Positions 33,413 to 43,841 of a stretch of DNA of 64,000 bases are shown here, in pieces; position 1 is the stretch's first letter; every line of letters starts with the position of its first letter. The translations under genes and the position numbers were made by a program. The notes below the pieces were generated by a model. The model was not told the DNA's origin and did not search any database. It saw nothing but the letters and a program-made list of their open reading frames with translations. The DNA is from Craterostigma plantagineum (taxonomy: Eukaryota > Streptophyta > Magnoliopsida > Lamiales > Linderniaceae): NCBI GenBank assembly GCA_027422505.1, contig JAPQWV010000018.1, positions 11,178,001 to 11,242,000 on the forward strand, read 5' to 3'.

Positions 33413-35041
33413 CAATTGAATATCAATAGAGAATGTTGTTTAAGTAAGGGCTTTGAAAAAAAAATCCGTTTAGAAAAGATTTGGCCTATTCCTGTTGGGC
33501 CCATTTATGTTTAACGAAATATTTTGTCCGAAAAGGAAGTTGGTGATTTTGCGAGTTTGCGGATTCTATATTGCGAATTCTGCGAGAAGTTTGAAAATGA
33601 ACACTTTTGCGAATTCTGAAATGCGAGCTCAAAGGTTTGCGGGTTGAGTTGAAAAAGACTGGACTGCGGGTTTAGTTGAAAGAGACTTTGCGATTGAGTG
33701 TTGCGAACGCCAATACGCAAAGTGTGTCTTGCGAATATTTGAATTCGTATACTTAGAATTCGCAATGTAAAGAAAATTTAAATTCGCAAAGTAGAGCGGT
33801 TTGCGGGTTTGACTAAGTCAAGTCAGTTTGAACTTTACAAAGCAGAAAGTTTGCGATTCCGACAAGATTCGCAAATTGACCAGGTCAAACAAAGGGATCG
33901 CAAAGCCGCAAAGTGAGTAATTCGCGATCTTTGAATTTGAGAATTATGTAGTCAGACGGTCAAAGCCGCAAAGTGAGTAATAAGAGAGTTTGAAAATAAA
34001 CACTTTTGGACCCGCAAAGTTCCATTTTGAAGAATAAAAAAAATACCCCCCTTTTTATTAAAAAGATTTCGAACCCAGATAAAAGGAAAACCTCGATTTG
34101 AAAAACCCGATTTGAGAAGATAAACTCGATTTCAGTACATAAATCAAACAAACAAACTCAAGTTATCACTAAAAACTACAACATTTCTACAGGAACCAAC
34201 TGCAAACCACCTGTTCTTCGAGAAATCACTCCTGTGATTTAAGAAAAACAATCGTTAAACAAGGAAAAGAAAGAAAGAGTTAAAGCAACGTTGCAGACAT
34301 ACCACAGAGAAGACGCGAGTATGCGACGGTAACAATTTGAGCACTCAACCACAGAAAATGCAAGCTATAATGGAAGATTTGATGAACGGGATTCGCGAAG
34401 AAGGGGTTTGTGATTTGGGATTTTTGTTTTGCGAGTTCAGTTTGCGAATTGGTAAAATAATAAAAAAAAAACTTCGCGGGCCTAAAGTGTGAACCCTAGT
34501 TTAGAGCTGGGCTGTAAATTTTTGAAGTAAAGGCCCACTAGATTGCGAATTCGAAGTAGATTGCGAATTCTAAGTAGATTGCAAAGTCGCGATGGTTTGC
34601 GAATAGATCAGTTCGCGATTTGAGAGCTGTGAGTTCGCAATTTTACCCATTGACTGGTCAAAATTGGAGATGATTCGCGAATTGAGCTTTTGATTCTCAA
34701 ATGAGTACAGTTTGCGAATCTTAATCCTAATACTTGATTTGCAATAAAATTTTAGAAATGACCCAAATCAATCACAAGGATAAAATCAAGTAATCTAGAA
34801 ATGACCCAAATCAATCACAAGGATAATATCAAATCTATGGATTTTTAAGATCGATTTCATGATACGATATCCTTATTGGAGAAGGAAAAGAAACGTCACC
34901 TTAGTCAAAAAATTCGTCTTAATGTCGGGACAGTAAATGACTTATGTTTCCATCATCAAGTTTATAAGTAGACATGTCTCAAGTCTCGTAGAAGTACCTT
35001 ACATCTAAGAACTAACTAATTTCTTATTTTCTCGTTTACAG
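33413..35041 (-). other. pol-ORF3 spacer of element C
   Basis: From 33540 to about 34720 it is filled with TTGCGAATTC and TTCGCAAAGT words, as in the C leader. Small direct repeats: CAAAGCCGCAAAGTGAGTAA at about 33902 and 33961, and a unit of about 43 bp (TAGAAATGACCCAAATCAAT) at 34753 and 34796. Confidence 0.7.
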
Positions 35042-35254
35042 ATGGATTGGCAGAAGCAAGAAGAAGAAAAGAAGCTCAAGGAGCAGGCAGAGTTAAGACG
35101 CAACTTTGAGCATAATTTGAATATGCTTGTTTTTGAGATTTACCTTCTTTTGAGCTTATTCGTTGTTTTACTTGCTATTCTGCTTTGGGTTTTTTATAGG
35201 GAATACGAGTTTTTGAGAGTACGAAAACTCCCCCTAAAAGTTTGGGTTTCTTGA
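35042..35254 (+). CDS. Antisense small ORF with one membrane segment, 70 aa, in element C
   Basis: The ATG at 35042 follows immediately after CTAACTAATTTCTTATTTTCTCGTTTACAG-type sequence (branch point about 35012-35019, AG at 35040-35041), a textbook plant 3' splice site on the plus strand, opposite to the element. The product has a charged, probably helical N-terminus (about residues 3-25, Glu/Lys/Gln-rich), a 20-24-residue hydrophobic segment (about 28-51, Leu/Val/Phe/Ile) and a short basic tail. Its 3' end runs into the purine-tract array. I know no family for it. Antisense ORFs exist in some plant LTR elements, but I see no clear counterpart in A, B or D. Could be chance; the splice site and clean membrane segment argue against that. 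Confidence 0.45.
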   Translation: MDWQKQEEEKKLKEQAELRRNFEHNLNMLVFEIYLLLSLFVVLLAILLWVFYREYEFLRVRKLPLKVWVS

Positions 35255-35440
35255 ATAAATATTTGTTGAAAAAAAAAACTCCCCCTAGATATAATGCCTG
35301 TCGAGTATCTGAAAAATGATTGAACTCACTCCCCCTAAATATTTGTTGAAAAACTCCCCCTAGATATAATGCCTGTCGAGTATCTGAAAAATGATTGAAC
35401 TCACTCCCCCTCGATGCATGGATATAGCTTTTCTCCCCCT
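35226..35440 (-). repeat. Purine-tract array after pol, element C
   Basis: Two copies of a unit of about 76 bp (ATATTTGTTGAAAA ... CTCCCCCTAGATATAATGCC ... GATTGAACTCACTCCCCCT). At least six CTCCCCCT tracts (AGGGGGAG on the element strand) lie between 35229 and 35440. Corresponds to the arrays at 9740-9896 and 49485-49610. Confidence 0.75.
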
Positions 35441-35658
35441 CGATGTATGGCCATCAGCATTGGCGATACATCGACTTATTGGAAGCAGGAAAAATTTATT
35501 GAAAAATAGAAAGTAACCAAAGAGAGAAAAAAAAAATTAACCAAAGAAGGAAAAATAAAGTACTAATAAACCAATTAACATAGTAAACACGCACAGAAGA
35601 AGAGATTAGTAACATAGCAGATAGATAAATAGTGAACTGTAGGAGGGCATAGACAAAA

Positions 35659-38600
35659 TTAAAAGTTGAGATTCAACATTCCCAACTTTGCTACTAAGAA
35701 TTGGAAGCGTTTTTCATCCAATGCTTTTGTAAGCAAATCGGCTAGTTGAATCTCTGTATTGACAAAGTACATTTCTATTATGCCTCTCTCTACGTGATCC
35801 TTTATGAAGTGATAGCGAAGATCTATGTGCTTAGTGCGTGAGTGATGAACAGGGTTACATGTAATTGCAATAGCACTCTTTGAATCACAGTAAATAGGAA
35901 TTCTATTTAGATCAAACCCGTAGTCCCGTAGTTGAGTTCTGATCCACAAAATTTGGGAGCAGCAACTCGCTGCAGCAACGTATTCTGCTTCCGCCGTAGA
36001 AGTTGATACACAATTTTGTTTCTTCGAGGCCCAACATACAAGTTTGTCGCCTAGGAATTGGATGTGTCCTGAAGTGCTTTTTCTGTCTAGTCTGCAACCT
36101 GCAAAGTCTGCGTCAGAATACCCTATTAGTTTCATATTTGAGTTCTTAGGATACCACAGTCCAAGGTCTGGTGTCCCTTTCAGATACTTTAATATTCTTT
36201 TGACGGCATGAAGATGCGACTCCTTGGGGTTAGCTTGAAATCGAGCACAAAGACATGTAGAGAATAAGATGTCTGGTCGACTGGCTGTGAGGTAGAGTAA
36301 TGATCCAATGATCCCTCGGTAATGAGTAACATCTACAGGTTCACCTAAGTGATCTGCATCGAGTGAGCATGATGTGGACATAGGTGTACTCGATGATTTG
36401 CGCTTGTCAATCCCATACTTTTTGAGAATATCGTGAATGTACTTTGATTGATTAATAAAAATCCCATCCTGAAGTTGTTTGATTTGTAATCCGAGGAAGA
36501 ATGACATTTCTCCCATCATACTCATTTCAAATTGTGATTGCATCAGAATGCTAAATTCTTCACAAAGTTTAGGATTAGTAGAGCCAAAAATGATGTCATC
36601 CACATAGATTTGCACGAGCATGATATCAGAACCTTCTTTCTTCACGAACAAGGTAGTGTCAATTTTCCCTTTAGTGAAACTTGAGGAGATAAGAAAGTCG
36701 GATAGCACCTCATACCAGGCCCTTGGAGCTTGTTTAAGTCCGTACAGTGATTTGTCAAGTTTGTAAACAAAGTCGGGATGTTCAGCATTGAGAAATCCGT
36801 CTGGCTGTGACACATAAACTTCTTCTTTCAGAATTCCGTTCAGGAAGGCTGTTTTGACATCCATTTGATAGACAGTAAAGTCTTTGTGTGCTGCATATGC
36901 AAGGAACAACCTAATAGCTTCAATTCTGGCTACAGGGGCAAACGTTTCATCGTAATCAATTCCTTCCTGTTGATTATATCCCTTAGCAACTAACCTAGCC
37001 TTGTTTCGAATTACAACACCATCTTCATCCTTTTTATTTTTAAATACCCACTTTGTTCCGATCACAGTTTTCCCTTTTGGACGAGGAACTAAGTTCCAGA
37101 CTTTGAGACGTTCGAATTGATTAATCTCCTCTTGCATAGCCACTATCCAGTTAGGATCTCGTAGTGCGTCAACTACTCTTTTAGGTTCTGTTTGGCTCAA
37201 GAAACAGGTGAACTGACATTCATTTGAATGTGATCTTCTAGACGTTACTCCTGTATTGGGATCTCCTATTATTTGATCAGTAGGATGATGTCGAACCCAT
37301 TTCTTTTCGTGAGGTAATGTCGTTTCGTCTATTTGTGATTCCTCACTGAGTGGATAGTCGATTGCAGACCCGGTAATGTTGCCGGTTGAAGTTGAAGAGG
37401 AGGCCTCTGTCTGCGTTGTTGTCACAGTTGTTGGGGGTGAGGCTTCTGAATCTGAGGGAGGAATTGTCTGGTTAGGAATAGGTTCTGACTCATGAGTTGA
37501 CGAACAAGGACTGGATTCATTATTTGGAATGGGATCGGTGGATGGTCTTGTCTGATTTTAGATATATAAATATGCTCAAAAAGTAGATCCAGATCCAGTT
37601 CCTCTTGAGCTCGTTGAGTGAAGCGTGTGGGGTTGCTTTGTTAGAATTATCAGTTGATTGTTGATCTGGCGTCAAACTCCCTTTGTCCGAACACGGTTCT
37701 GAAAAGTTCCGTTCAGAGGCATCTCTCGAACACTCTCCTTCTTCTTTATGAGAATGAATAAGGTGTGGTGTTCTAGAGACTTGTCCCAAATTGCTGTGTC
37801 CAGTTGAAATTTCGAGTCCCTCATCAAAGGTGACATTTATACTTTCAATGATCATCCTTCTGTTTTTCTGAGAAATATCCTGTATGCCTTAGATTGTGCA
37901 GAGTAGCCTACGAAGATTCCTTCAGTTGCTTTTGGATCAAGCTTGGACTTGTCTTCGCGATCGTTGGCGACGAAGCACTTGCATCCAAAAATTCGAAAAT
38001 GAGCAATGTTGGGCAGCCTTCCATTTATAAGTTCATAGGGCGTCTTTTCAAATCTTAGATGAATGTTTGTGCGATTCTGCGTATAGCAAGCAGTATTCAT
38101 TGCTTCAGCCCAAAGGAAATGAGGTAGTGATGATTGGATGATCATTGTTCGAGCCGCCTCTACGAGTGTTCGATTTCGCCGTTCGACAACCCCATTTTGT
38201 TGAGGTGTGTAGATAGCAGAAAACTGTTGAGTAATCCCTATGGATTCGTAGAAGTCACTGAGCTGTTGATTCTTGAATTCTGTTCCATTGTCTGATCTAA
38301 CTATTTTAACACTGCTCTGGAGTAGGTTCTGTGTTGTTCTGATTAGGTTTGGAATATGATTGACTGTCTCGGATTTAGTCCGTAAAAAGCGTACCCAAGT
38401 ATATCGGGAATAGTCGTCGACGATAACCAGCATATACCGCTTTCCACTTATGCTTTCAGTTCGCATTGGGCCACACAGATCCATGTGTAAAAGCTCTAGA
38501 GGATGTTGAGTGGATGCGGTGTGTTTTGTAGGATGTGAAGCTTTCTTCATTTTTCCTTTCTCACAAGCAGAGCATATATGCTCTTTTTGATACTTAAGTG

Positions 38601-39090
38601 GTGGTAGTCCAATAGTCAATTTGTTGGTTGACAGCTTGTTGAGGGTCTTGAAGTTAAGATGAGATAATCGCTGGTGCCATAAGTCATTTTGAGTTGAAGT
38701 TGCTTTGGAGATTAGGCAGATATCGGTCTTTGGTTTGACAGTTCTAATATCAATGGTGTAAAGATTTGTCTTGCGAGTTCCAGTGAGAAGTTCTTCACCA
38801 TTGGTATTGAGAATTTTGCAAGTTTTCTTTAGAAATACAACTTGGAGTCCAAAATCACTGAACTGTCCTATTGATAAGAGGTTGTGTGTCAGTCCTTCAA
38901 CATACGAGACTTGTTTAATTGTGAGTCGATTGCATATGAGATCGCCATAGCCAAGGATTCTGGCTCCATTGCTATTACCAAAGCGTACCAGTCCTCCAGG
39001 TCTATCAACGTAGTTGCTCAACAGTTCCTTTGTCCCAGTCATGTGTGTGGAGCAACCAGAATCTAAGTACCACACATGAAGGGCCTGCAA
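35659..39090 (-). pseudogene. pol: Pol of element C, frameshifted in the linker
   Basis: Protease ([11 protein letters not shown]), HHCC finger and integrase with D, D, E motifs ([24 protein letters not shown]) are intact in one frame, 37852-39090. The integrase-RT linker (37430-37860) carries at least two frame changes. Reverse transcriptase with YVDD and RNase H are intact in the 588-codon frame 35659-37425. All catalytic blocks I can see are present, but the polyprotein is not continuous, although the LTRs look identical. There is no ATG near the start; the acceptor-like TTTTTGCAG ends at 39085. Confidence 0.88.
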
Positions 39091-39113
39091 AAAGACTAGA
39101 GGGTTTTAGGTAC
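39085..39113 (-). promoter_or_regulatory. gag/pol junction of element C with intron-like signals
   Basis: As in element B: GTACCTAAA after the Trp codon of the terminal WVPK motif, the gag stop TAG, then TCTTTTTGCAG directly before the protease. The interval is 29 bases and its length equals the gag-to-pol frame difference. Too short for a normal plant intron. Confidence 0.4.
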
Positions 39114-41842
39114 CCATTGAAATATGGGTCCACCTCTATTAATTTTGTTAGTCCGTTTAGACTCCCTAGATTTTCCTTTGTTAAGGGATGACACAGAGTC
39201 ACTACCTATTTCTAGGATAGGAATTTGTGTTCCTGCAGGTTGAAGCTTGGGAATCCATTTGTGCTCTAGTGAGGGTCTTTTTGTCTTAGGTTTAGACTTG
39301 AGTTTTTTGATTTTTGTAAGTTTGACAGGTTCTTTGATAGCTTTTGATTTTGATTCTTGTTTTGACGTTGTAGTTTTGTTTTTAGGAATTGTTTTGTGAG
39401 TTTGTTTGGTGACATGATCACGCATGGAAAGCTTTGTTTTTGTTGAGGAAGATAGTTTTTTCGATACATGACAAAACAAAGATGGTACAAAGGTTTTGGA
39501 AGGAAAATATTCAATAACAAAAGGGACATTGAGATCGCGATTCTCCTTCAAGATATCTTCCTTTTTAACCCATACTTGACCCTTCAATGGCTCTTTTGTG
39601 GGTCCTGAAAATTTTAATGTATTAGTGCAGGAAATTTTGTCATTTGAAATTAAGGTGTATGAAATTGTGTGTAATCTTAATTTTTCTTTAAGTGAAGATA
39701 TTTCATGAAGAAGTTTTTGCCTTTCTTCATCAAATGACTTTCTCTCGCTTTCGAGAGTGGAGTGAAGATCACTGATTTTCTTTATGCAATCAGGCATATA
39801 TCCAGTTGCATATGTAACCATCTGTGCCATACTTTCCGAAGCACCTGAGGTTTCTCCTTCGTTTAGATGAGAAATATCTGTCTCAAATTCAGTTATTGCT
39901 GGACAACTTCTTTCTTTATAACTATCATTTAATTCTGTGTAGTTAAAAGGTATTTGAGTTTTACTGTGTGTTGATGTCTCATTTTCATTTTCACTGACGA
40001 AAGACATGAGATTCGTCAGGCAACCTGTCTGCATAAATTTGAGATCATATAGATAAGGTGAACTTGATATGCCTTGTTTTAACTTATGTGGATTTTCAAA
40101 ACCTAGTCCTTTATGGGGATTGTAAAAATCAATGTTAGCTGGTTTGTTTAAGAAGATTGTTTGTTCTGATTGATCTCGTCGAGTTAAAAGGTCCTCCAAT
40201 TTTTTATTTTGGAGTACAGTTTTTCCCGTTCTTTACTTAGTAGGTCATATTTAATTGTAGCGTCCATTGCCTGATCTCTATGAGATTTCATTTCCTTTTC
40301 TAAATCCTTGGCTTTAACTTCGGTTTTTTGCACTTGTATCTCCAGCTTAGCAATTTTTTCATTTGCTACAATTACACGATTCTTCTCACATGCATAATCA
40401 TATCTAAACTTATCTAATACTGCTAAATTTTTCTCTAAGTTAGCTTCTAGTTCCTTGATTTTTCTTTTACCTAGTTTGTTAGATTTGTATAAGGATAAAA
40501 ATTCATTTTTCATCGTAAGTAAAGAATCATAATCTGCTTCACTTACCTCCACCATTTCTGAATTGTTAGAGGTTTCCTTGTCTGACTCGCCTCCTTCAGC
40601 TCCAGCTCCAACTCCTTCGTCATCCAGCTTGGCCATCAGTGCCGCGTTCTCATTCTCGCTGTCTGAGGTATCTTCAAGCCAATGATCCTCTTCTGCCATT
40701 AAGATCAGTCCCTTTTCTTTTTGTTCAGCTAATTGAACTTTTCGACGGTAATAGTTAACATCCTTTTTCTTGGGCATTCTGCACTCTCTAGCAAAGTGTC
40801 CATTCTTACCGCAGTTGAAGCATTTTCCGCCTTGATGAGGAATTTTCGAGTTATTTTCCTCATCCTGAATCTTTCCTCTAGAGTTGGAGGAGGTTCTCTG
40901 ACGATTGGAGGAGGATCCAGTCTTCTTATAATACTTCTTCTGCACAAAATTCGAGACCAGAGCGAGTTGCTTAGCAAGATCCTCGAGAGTAATTTCCTGG
41001 TCTCCAAGTTTAGTAAGTTCCTTGGATTCGTTATCAGAATCTGAGTCTCCTCCTTCCTTAATTTGTGATGACTGCATAATTTCTTTGTCCTTGGTTTGTT
41101 TTCTTGATGATCGTTCAGTCATAAGAGCAAGTGAGTCGCTTCCTATTGATTTGATTTCCTCCCTACGTTTCTCCACATGATTGGAATGTTGATTAAGGTA
41201 GTCGAACAATGTATGAATGCTAACTTTGGTTAGGTCGTTCATTTGTCTTATCATAATTGCAGTAGCCTCCCATTCTGGAAGAAGTGATCCCAAGAATTTG
41301 ATATTGATCTCCATTACGCTTTTTGTGACTCCATTCATCTTAAGCTCGTTTAGAAGAACAAGAAATCGATGGAAGGTTTCTTGGAGAGTTTCCCCTTTGC
41401 TAGCATGAAAGCGGTCATAAGATATGAGTGTGTTCGCCATTCTTGCCATTGTATTGACTTCTGTCCCCTGCATCATAATACGAAGAGCATCCCACATTTC
41501 TTTTGCGCTATCACCACATTCGAGTTGCATTAAGATGTCATTCGGAATTGCTTGCATCATGTATGATTTCGCCACTTTGTCTGCCTTTAGTCGTAGTTTT
41601 TCTTCATCACTGCATTGGTCAGCAGTCTTCAAGATCCTCTGTTCCTCTCTTGCTGGAGCGGTGTCAGTAGTGGCGGGAATTATGGTCCAATACTGTGTAG
41701 GTCCATTGTAAATAGATTCCAGAAGGTTCTCTGAATTGTCCTTGCTTTCTATGAAGTTTATGAACCTTCTCTTCCAGACTGCGTATTCTCCATGTCGGAC
41801 GATGGGAGGTCTAACATCATTGCCCATACTGAAAGAGTCCAT
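39096..41842 (-). pseudogene. gag: Gag of element C, one-base frameshift
   Basis: ATG at 41842 opens 552 codons: N-terminal UBN2-like Gag, CCHC knuckle CFNCGKNGHFAREC near residue 340, an acidic part, and a coiled coil. The frame is lost at an A6 run (plus-strand T run 40200-40205). The reading continues in the second frame, 367 codons from 40199 to 39096, through the basic C-terminus ending in WVPK. One missing A relative to the B sequence at this place would explain it. Same long coiled-coil Gag as A, B and D. Confidence 0.87.
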
Positions 41843-42788
41843 TGCTTGTGTCTTGGATATGATCGTTAACGTGTAATGTGAGGAAAATTGGGATAAAATT
41901 GTGAATTTTGGTAAAAATCAATTTTAGAATTGATTTTGAAATATATGGGTATGTATCGCAAGAGTGGATGGAGTGGATAGAACAAAGTGTTTGCGAATTG
42001 AGGAAGTGATTTGTTACTTTACGAATTGATCGTGAGTTCGAAAAGTTATCGCTTCACGGGTTAATGAGAAGATTCGCAAACTATCTTGATTCGCAAAGTG
42101 TGCAGAGTTCGCAAAGTGCTATTTGAGTTCGCAAATTGACCTGAATCCGCGAAGTAGAAGCAAGTTCGCAAATTGACCTGAATTCGTGAAGTAGTGGCAA
42201 ATTCGCAGAGTGACAAGAGTTCGCCAAGTGCTTCGGATTCGCAGAGTGGATGGGAGTTCGCAGAGACTTGACTTTGCGAGTTGAAGAATGAACCCGTAAA
42301 GTGAAGAAGAACTTTAGACGTTGATCTTAAAGAAAAACTGTCGGCTTGGTAACGTAGAACCCGCAAAGTAGAACTTTGCGAAGTGTCGATGCGCAAACTT
42401 GAAAAACAGCAAACCAAGTGTGGTAATTTGGAATCGCAAAGTAGCCTTGAGAGATGAATGAGCCGCGAAACTAAAAGAAATCCTTGAGTTCGCAATCCAA
42501 GTTCCCAACAAATAGTTCCGTTCGTAAACTCAAGAACACACTAAAGGACAGGACAGTTCTTCAAATGTTTTAGACAGAAATCCAACAAAACTGATGCAAC
42601 TTCCACGGAGACCACTTTGATGACTCAGAATTGATGGCAACACAAGCTTGCCTTAACAAACAAAGTATCTCTGAGAATGGCTTATACACAAGAGTCTAAG
42701 CTTTGAAACAGAGAATAGCAACCACGCAAGAGTTCAAACTGCTTAATCCCTAAAAGCTTGAAATGAAGTTTCCTCACCTACACGCTTG
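41843..42788 (-). other. Leader of element C
   Basis: Non-coding. From about 41990 to 42500 it is dominated by TTCGCAAAG and TTCGCAAATTG words shared with the C spacer. Confidence 0.7.
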
Positions 42789-42800
42789 TCTCTGATACCA
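42789..42800 (-). other. Primer binding site of element C
   Basis: Minus strand TGGTATCAGAGA, two bases from the LTR; initiator-Met type with the final C changed to A, as in element D. Confidence 0.85.
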
Positions 42801-42802
42801 CT

Positions 42803-43097
42803 TGTAAATCCAGATTATCCAAGAACACTTCAACGGATTAAACCTTCGTAGAGTGTGAATAGTGTGCTTTTGAGGTTTAGTGTTGAATACGTGAGATTTT
42901 AGCAAAATGGAAACTTACCTTAATGAAGTTAGGGTTTAAGCTTAAATACCTTGTGAGGTATTTAAGCCCATTGGGCCCCTAACAAGCCCATTACAAATAC
43001 AACCCTATTACAAAAATAAAACATCTATAAAATGCATAGAAAAGAAATTACAAGACTTAGAATTAATATTTTGGACACTTCTAAAATATTCCTAACA
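42803..43097 (-). repeat. 5' LTR of element C
   Basis: 295 bp, same as 29427-29721; followed by target duplication CTACG (43098-43102). Confidence 0.95.
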
Positions 43098-43102
43098 CTA
43101 CG

Positions 43103-43160
43103 CCCGACGAGGACAAACAGCGCAGAGACACAATCAAGCACAAAGGGGGAGAATGTAGAA
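43103..43160 (+). pseudogene. ORF3 C-terminus of element E, second piece, overlapping PPT and LTR
   Basis: Resumes the frame of 29366-29426 after one copy of the target duplication and encodes a basic, Arg/Gln-rich tail. The frame passes through the PPT (AAAGGGGGAGAA, 43144-43155) and stops at TAG 43158-43160, inside the LTR that starts at 43156. ORF3, PPT and LTR start therefore overlap, unlike A and D where ORF3 stops about 58 bases earlier. Confidence 0.65.
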
Positions 43161-43487
43161 TATCAATTCTAATTGTGCTTTGATTTCACTAGTTGTCCTT
43201 GTAACTAAGGGCTTTATTTGTATTAGTCCGTAGATTAGGACTAGATAGATATTTATACCAAGTGTGTTTGGTATAAATACTTTGTAATCAATCGCAATCA
43301 ATAGAGAAAGTTTTAGAAATTGATCCGAAAGGCTTGCAATTCAATTCCTAGAGAGAGAAACAATAGTAACTTTCTCACTCTACTCGAATTCTCTCTCTTG
43401 TTCTTCATTTGAGTTTTTCGATCGAATCTTAATGTCAATCATTATCATCGAATTACTTAGAATTCATGCCTAGGGTCATAATGTTAT
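43156..43487 (+). repeat. 3' LTR of element E, first part
   Basis: Starts TGTAGAATATCAATTC after a PPT. Homologous to the B LTR. Interrupted by element D after 43487; the last 18 bp are at 57970-57987 (ending GGACCTAACA). Total 350 bp without the duplicated GTTAT. Confidence 0.9.
43250..43279 (+). promoter_or_regulatory. TATA box inside a perfect 12-bp inverted repeat, element E LTR
   Basis: TATTTATACCAA, spacer GTGTGT, TTGGTATAAATA; the same structure as 26656-26685 in B, with a different spacer. Confidence 0.65.
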
Positions 43488-43783
43488 TGTTGGTCCCGAA
43501 ATGCACCAAACAAGGAATCAAAGAAGCTAGATGGAATGAAAAGGGAGAATTTCTCACCTTGTAGTGTGTGTAGTGTGTGAAAACGAATTTTAGCTTTTTG
43601 ATCTTTGATTACCTTTCAAAGTGAGTTGGTAAAACCTTATATACCACATTAACCCTAGGTATATTAAGGCCCAATCACTAATAATAAAATAATTACAATC
43701 TTGTCCAAAGCCCAAGCTAAAGATAATTACATAATAAGTCTCAAGACTTAAACTATTGACACAACAAATTAAATATCCTAACA
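43488..43783 (-). repeat. 3' LTR of element D
   Basis: Plus strand starts TGTTGGTCCCG and ends ATATCCTAACA. Reversed TATA box at 43636-43643. Confidence 0.95.
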
Positions 43784-43784
43784 A

Positions 43785-43795
43785 TCTCCCCCTTT
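43785..43795 (-). other. Polypurine tract of element D
   Basis: Minus strand AAAGGGGGAGA, one base before the 3' LTR, identical to element A. Confidence 0.9.
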
Positions 43796-43841
43796 GTGTC
43801 AATTGTTGGGAGTCTTGAATCTTGGGCGTTGGGATGGTGGA

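Larger units (their letters stand above)
29427..43097 (-). mobile_element. Element C: Sirevirus-type Ty1/copia retrotransposon (13,671 bp)
   Basis: LTRs of 295 bp (29427-29721 and 42803-43097) look identical and are flanked by CTACG (29422-29426, 43098-43102). Order on the minus strand: LTR, PBS, leader, gag, pol, purine-tract array, spacer, ORF3, PPT, LTR. Despite identical LTRs, gag, pol and ORF3 each carry at least one frameshift. The spacer contains an antisense ORF with a membrane segment. Third family of the window, related to A/D and B/E in protein but not in LTR. Confidence 0.95.
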
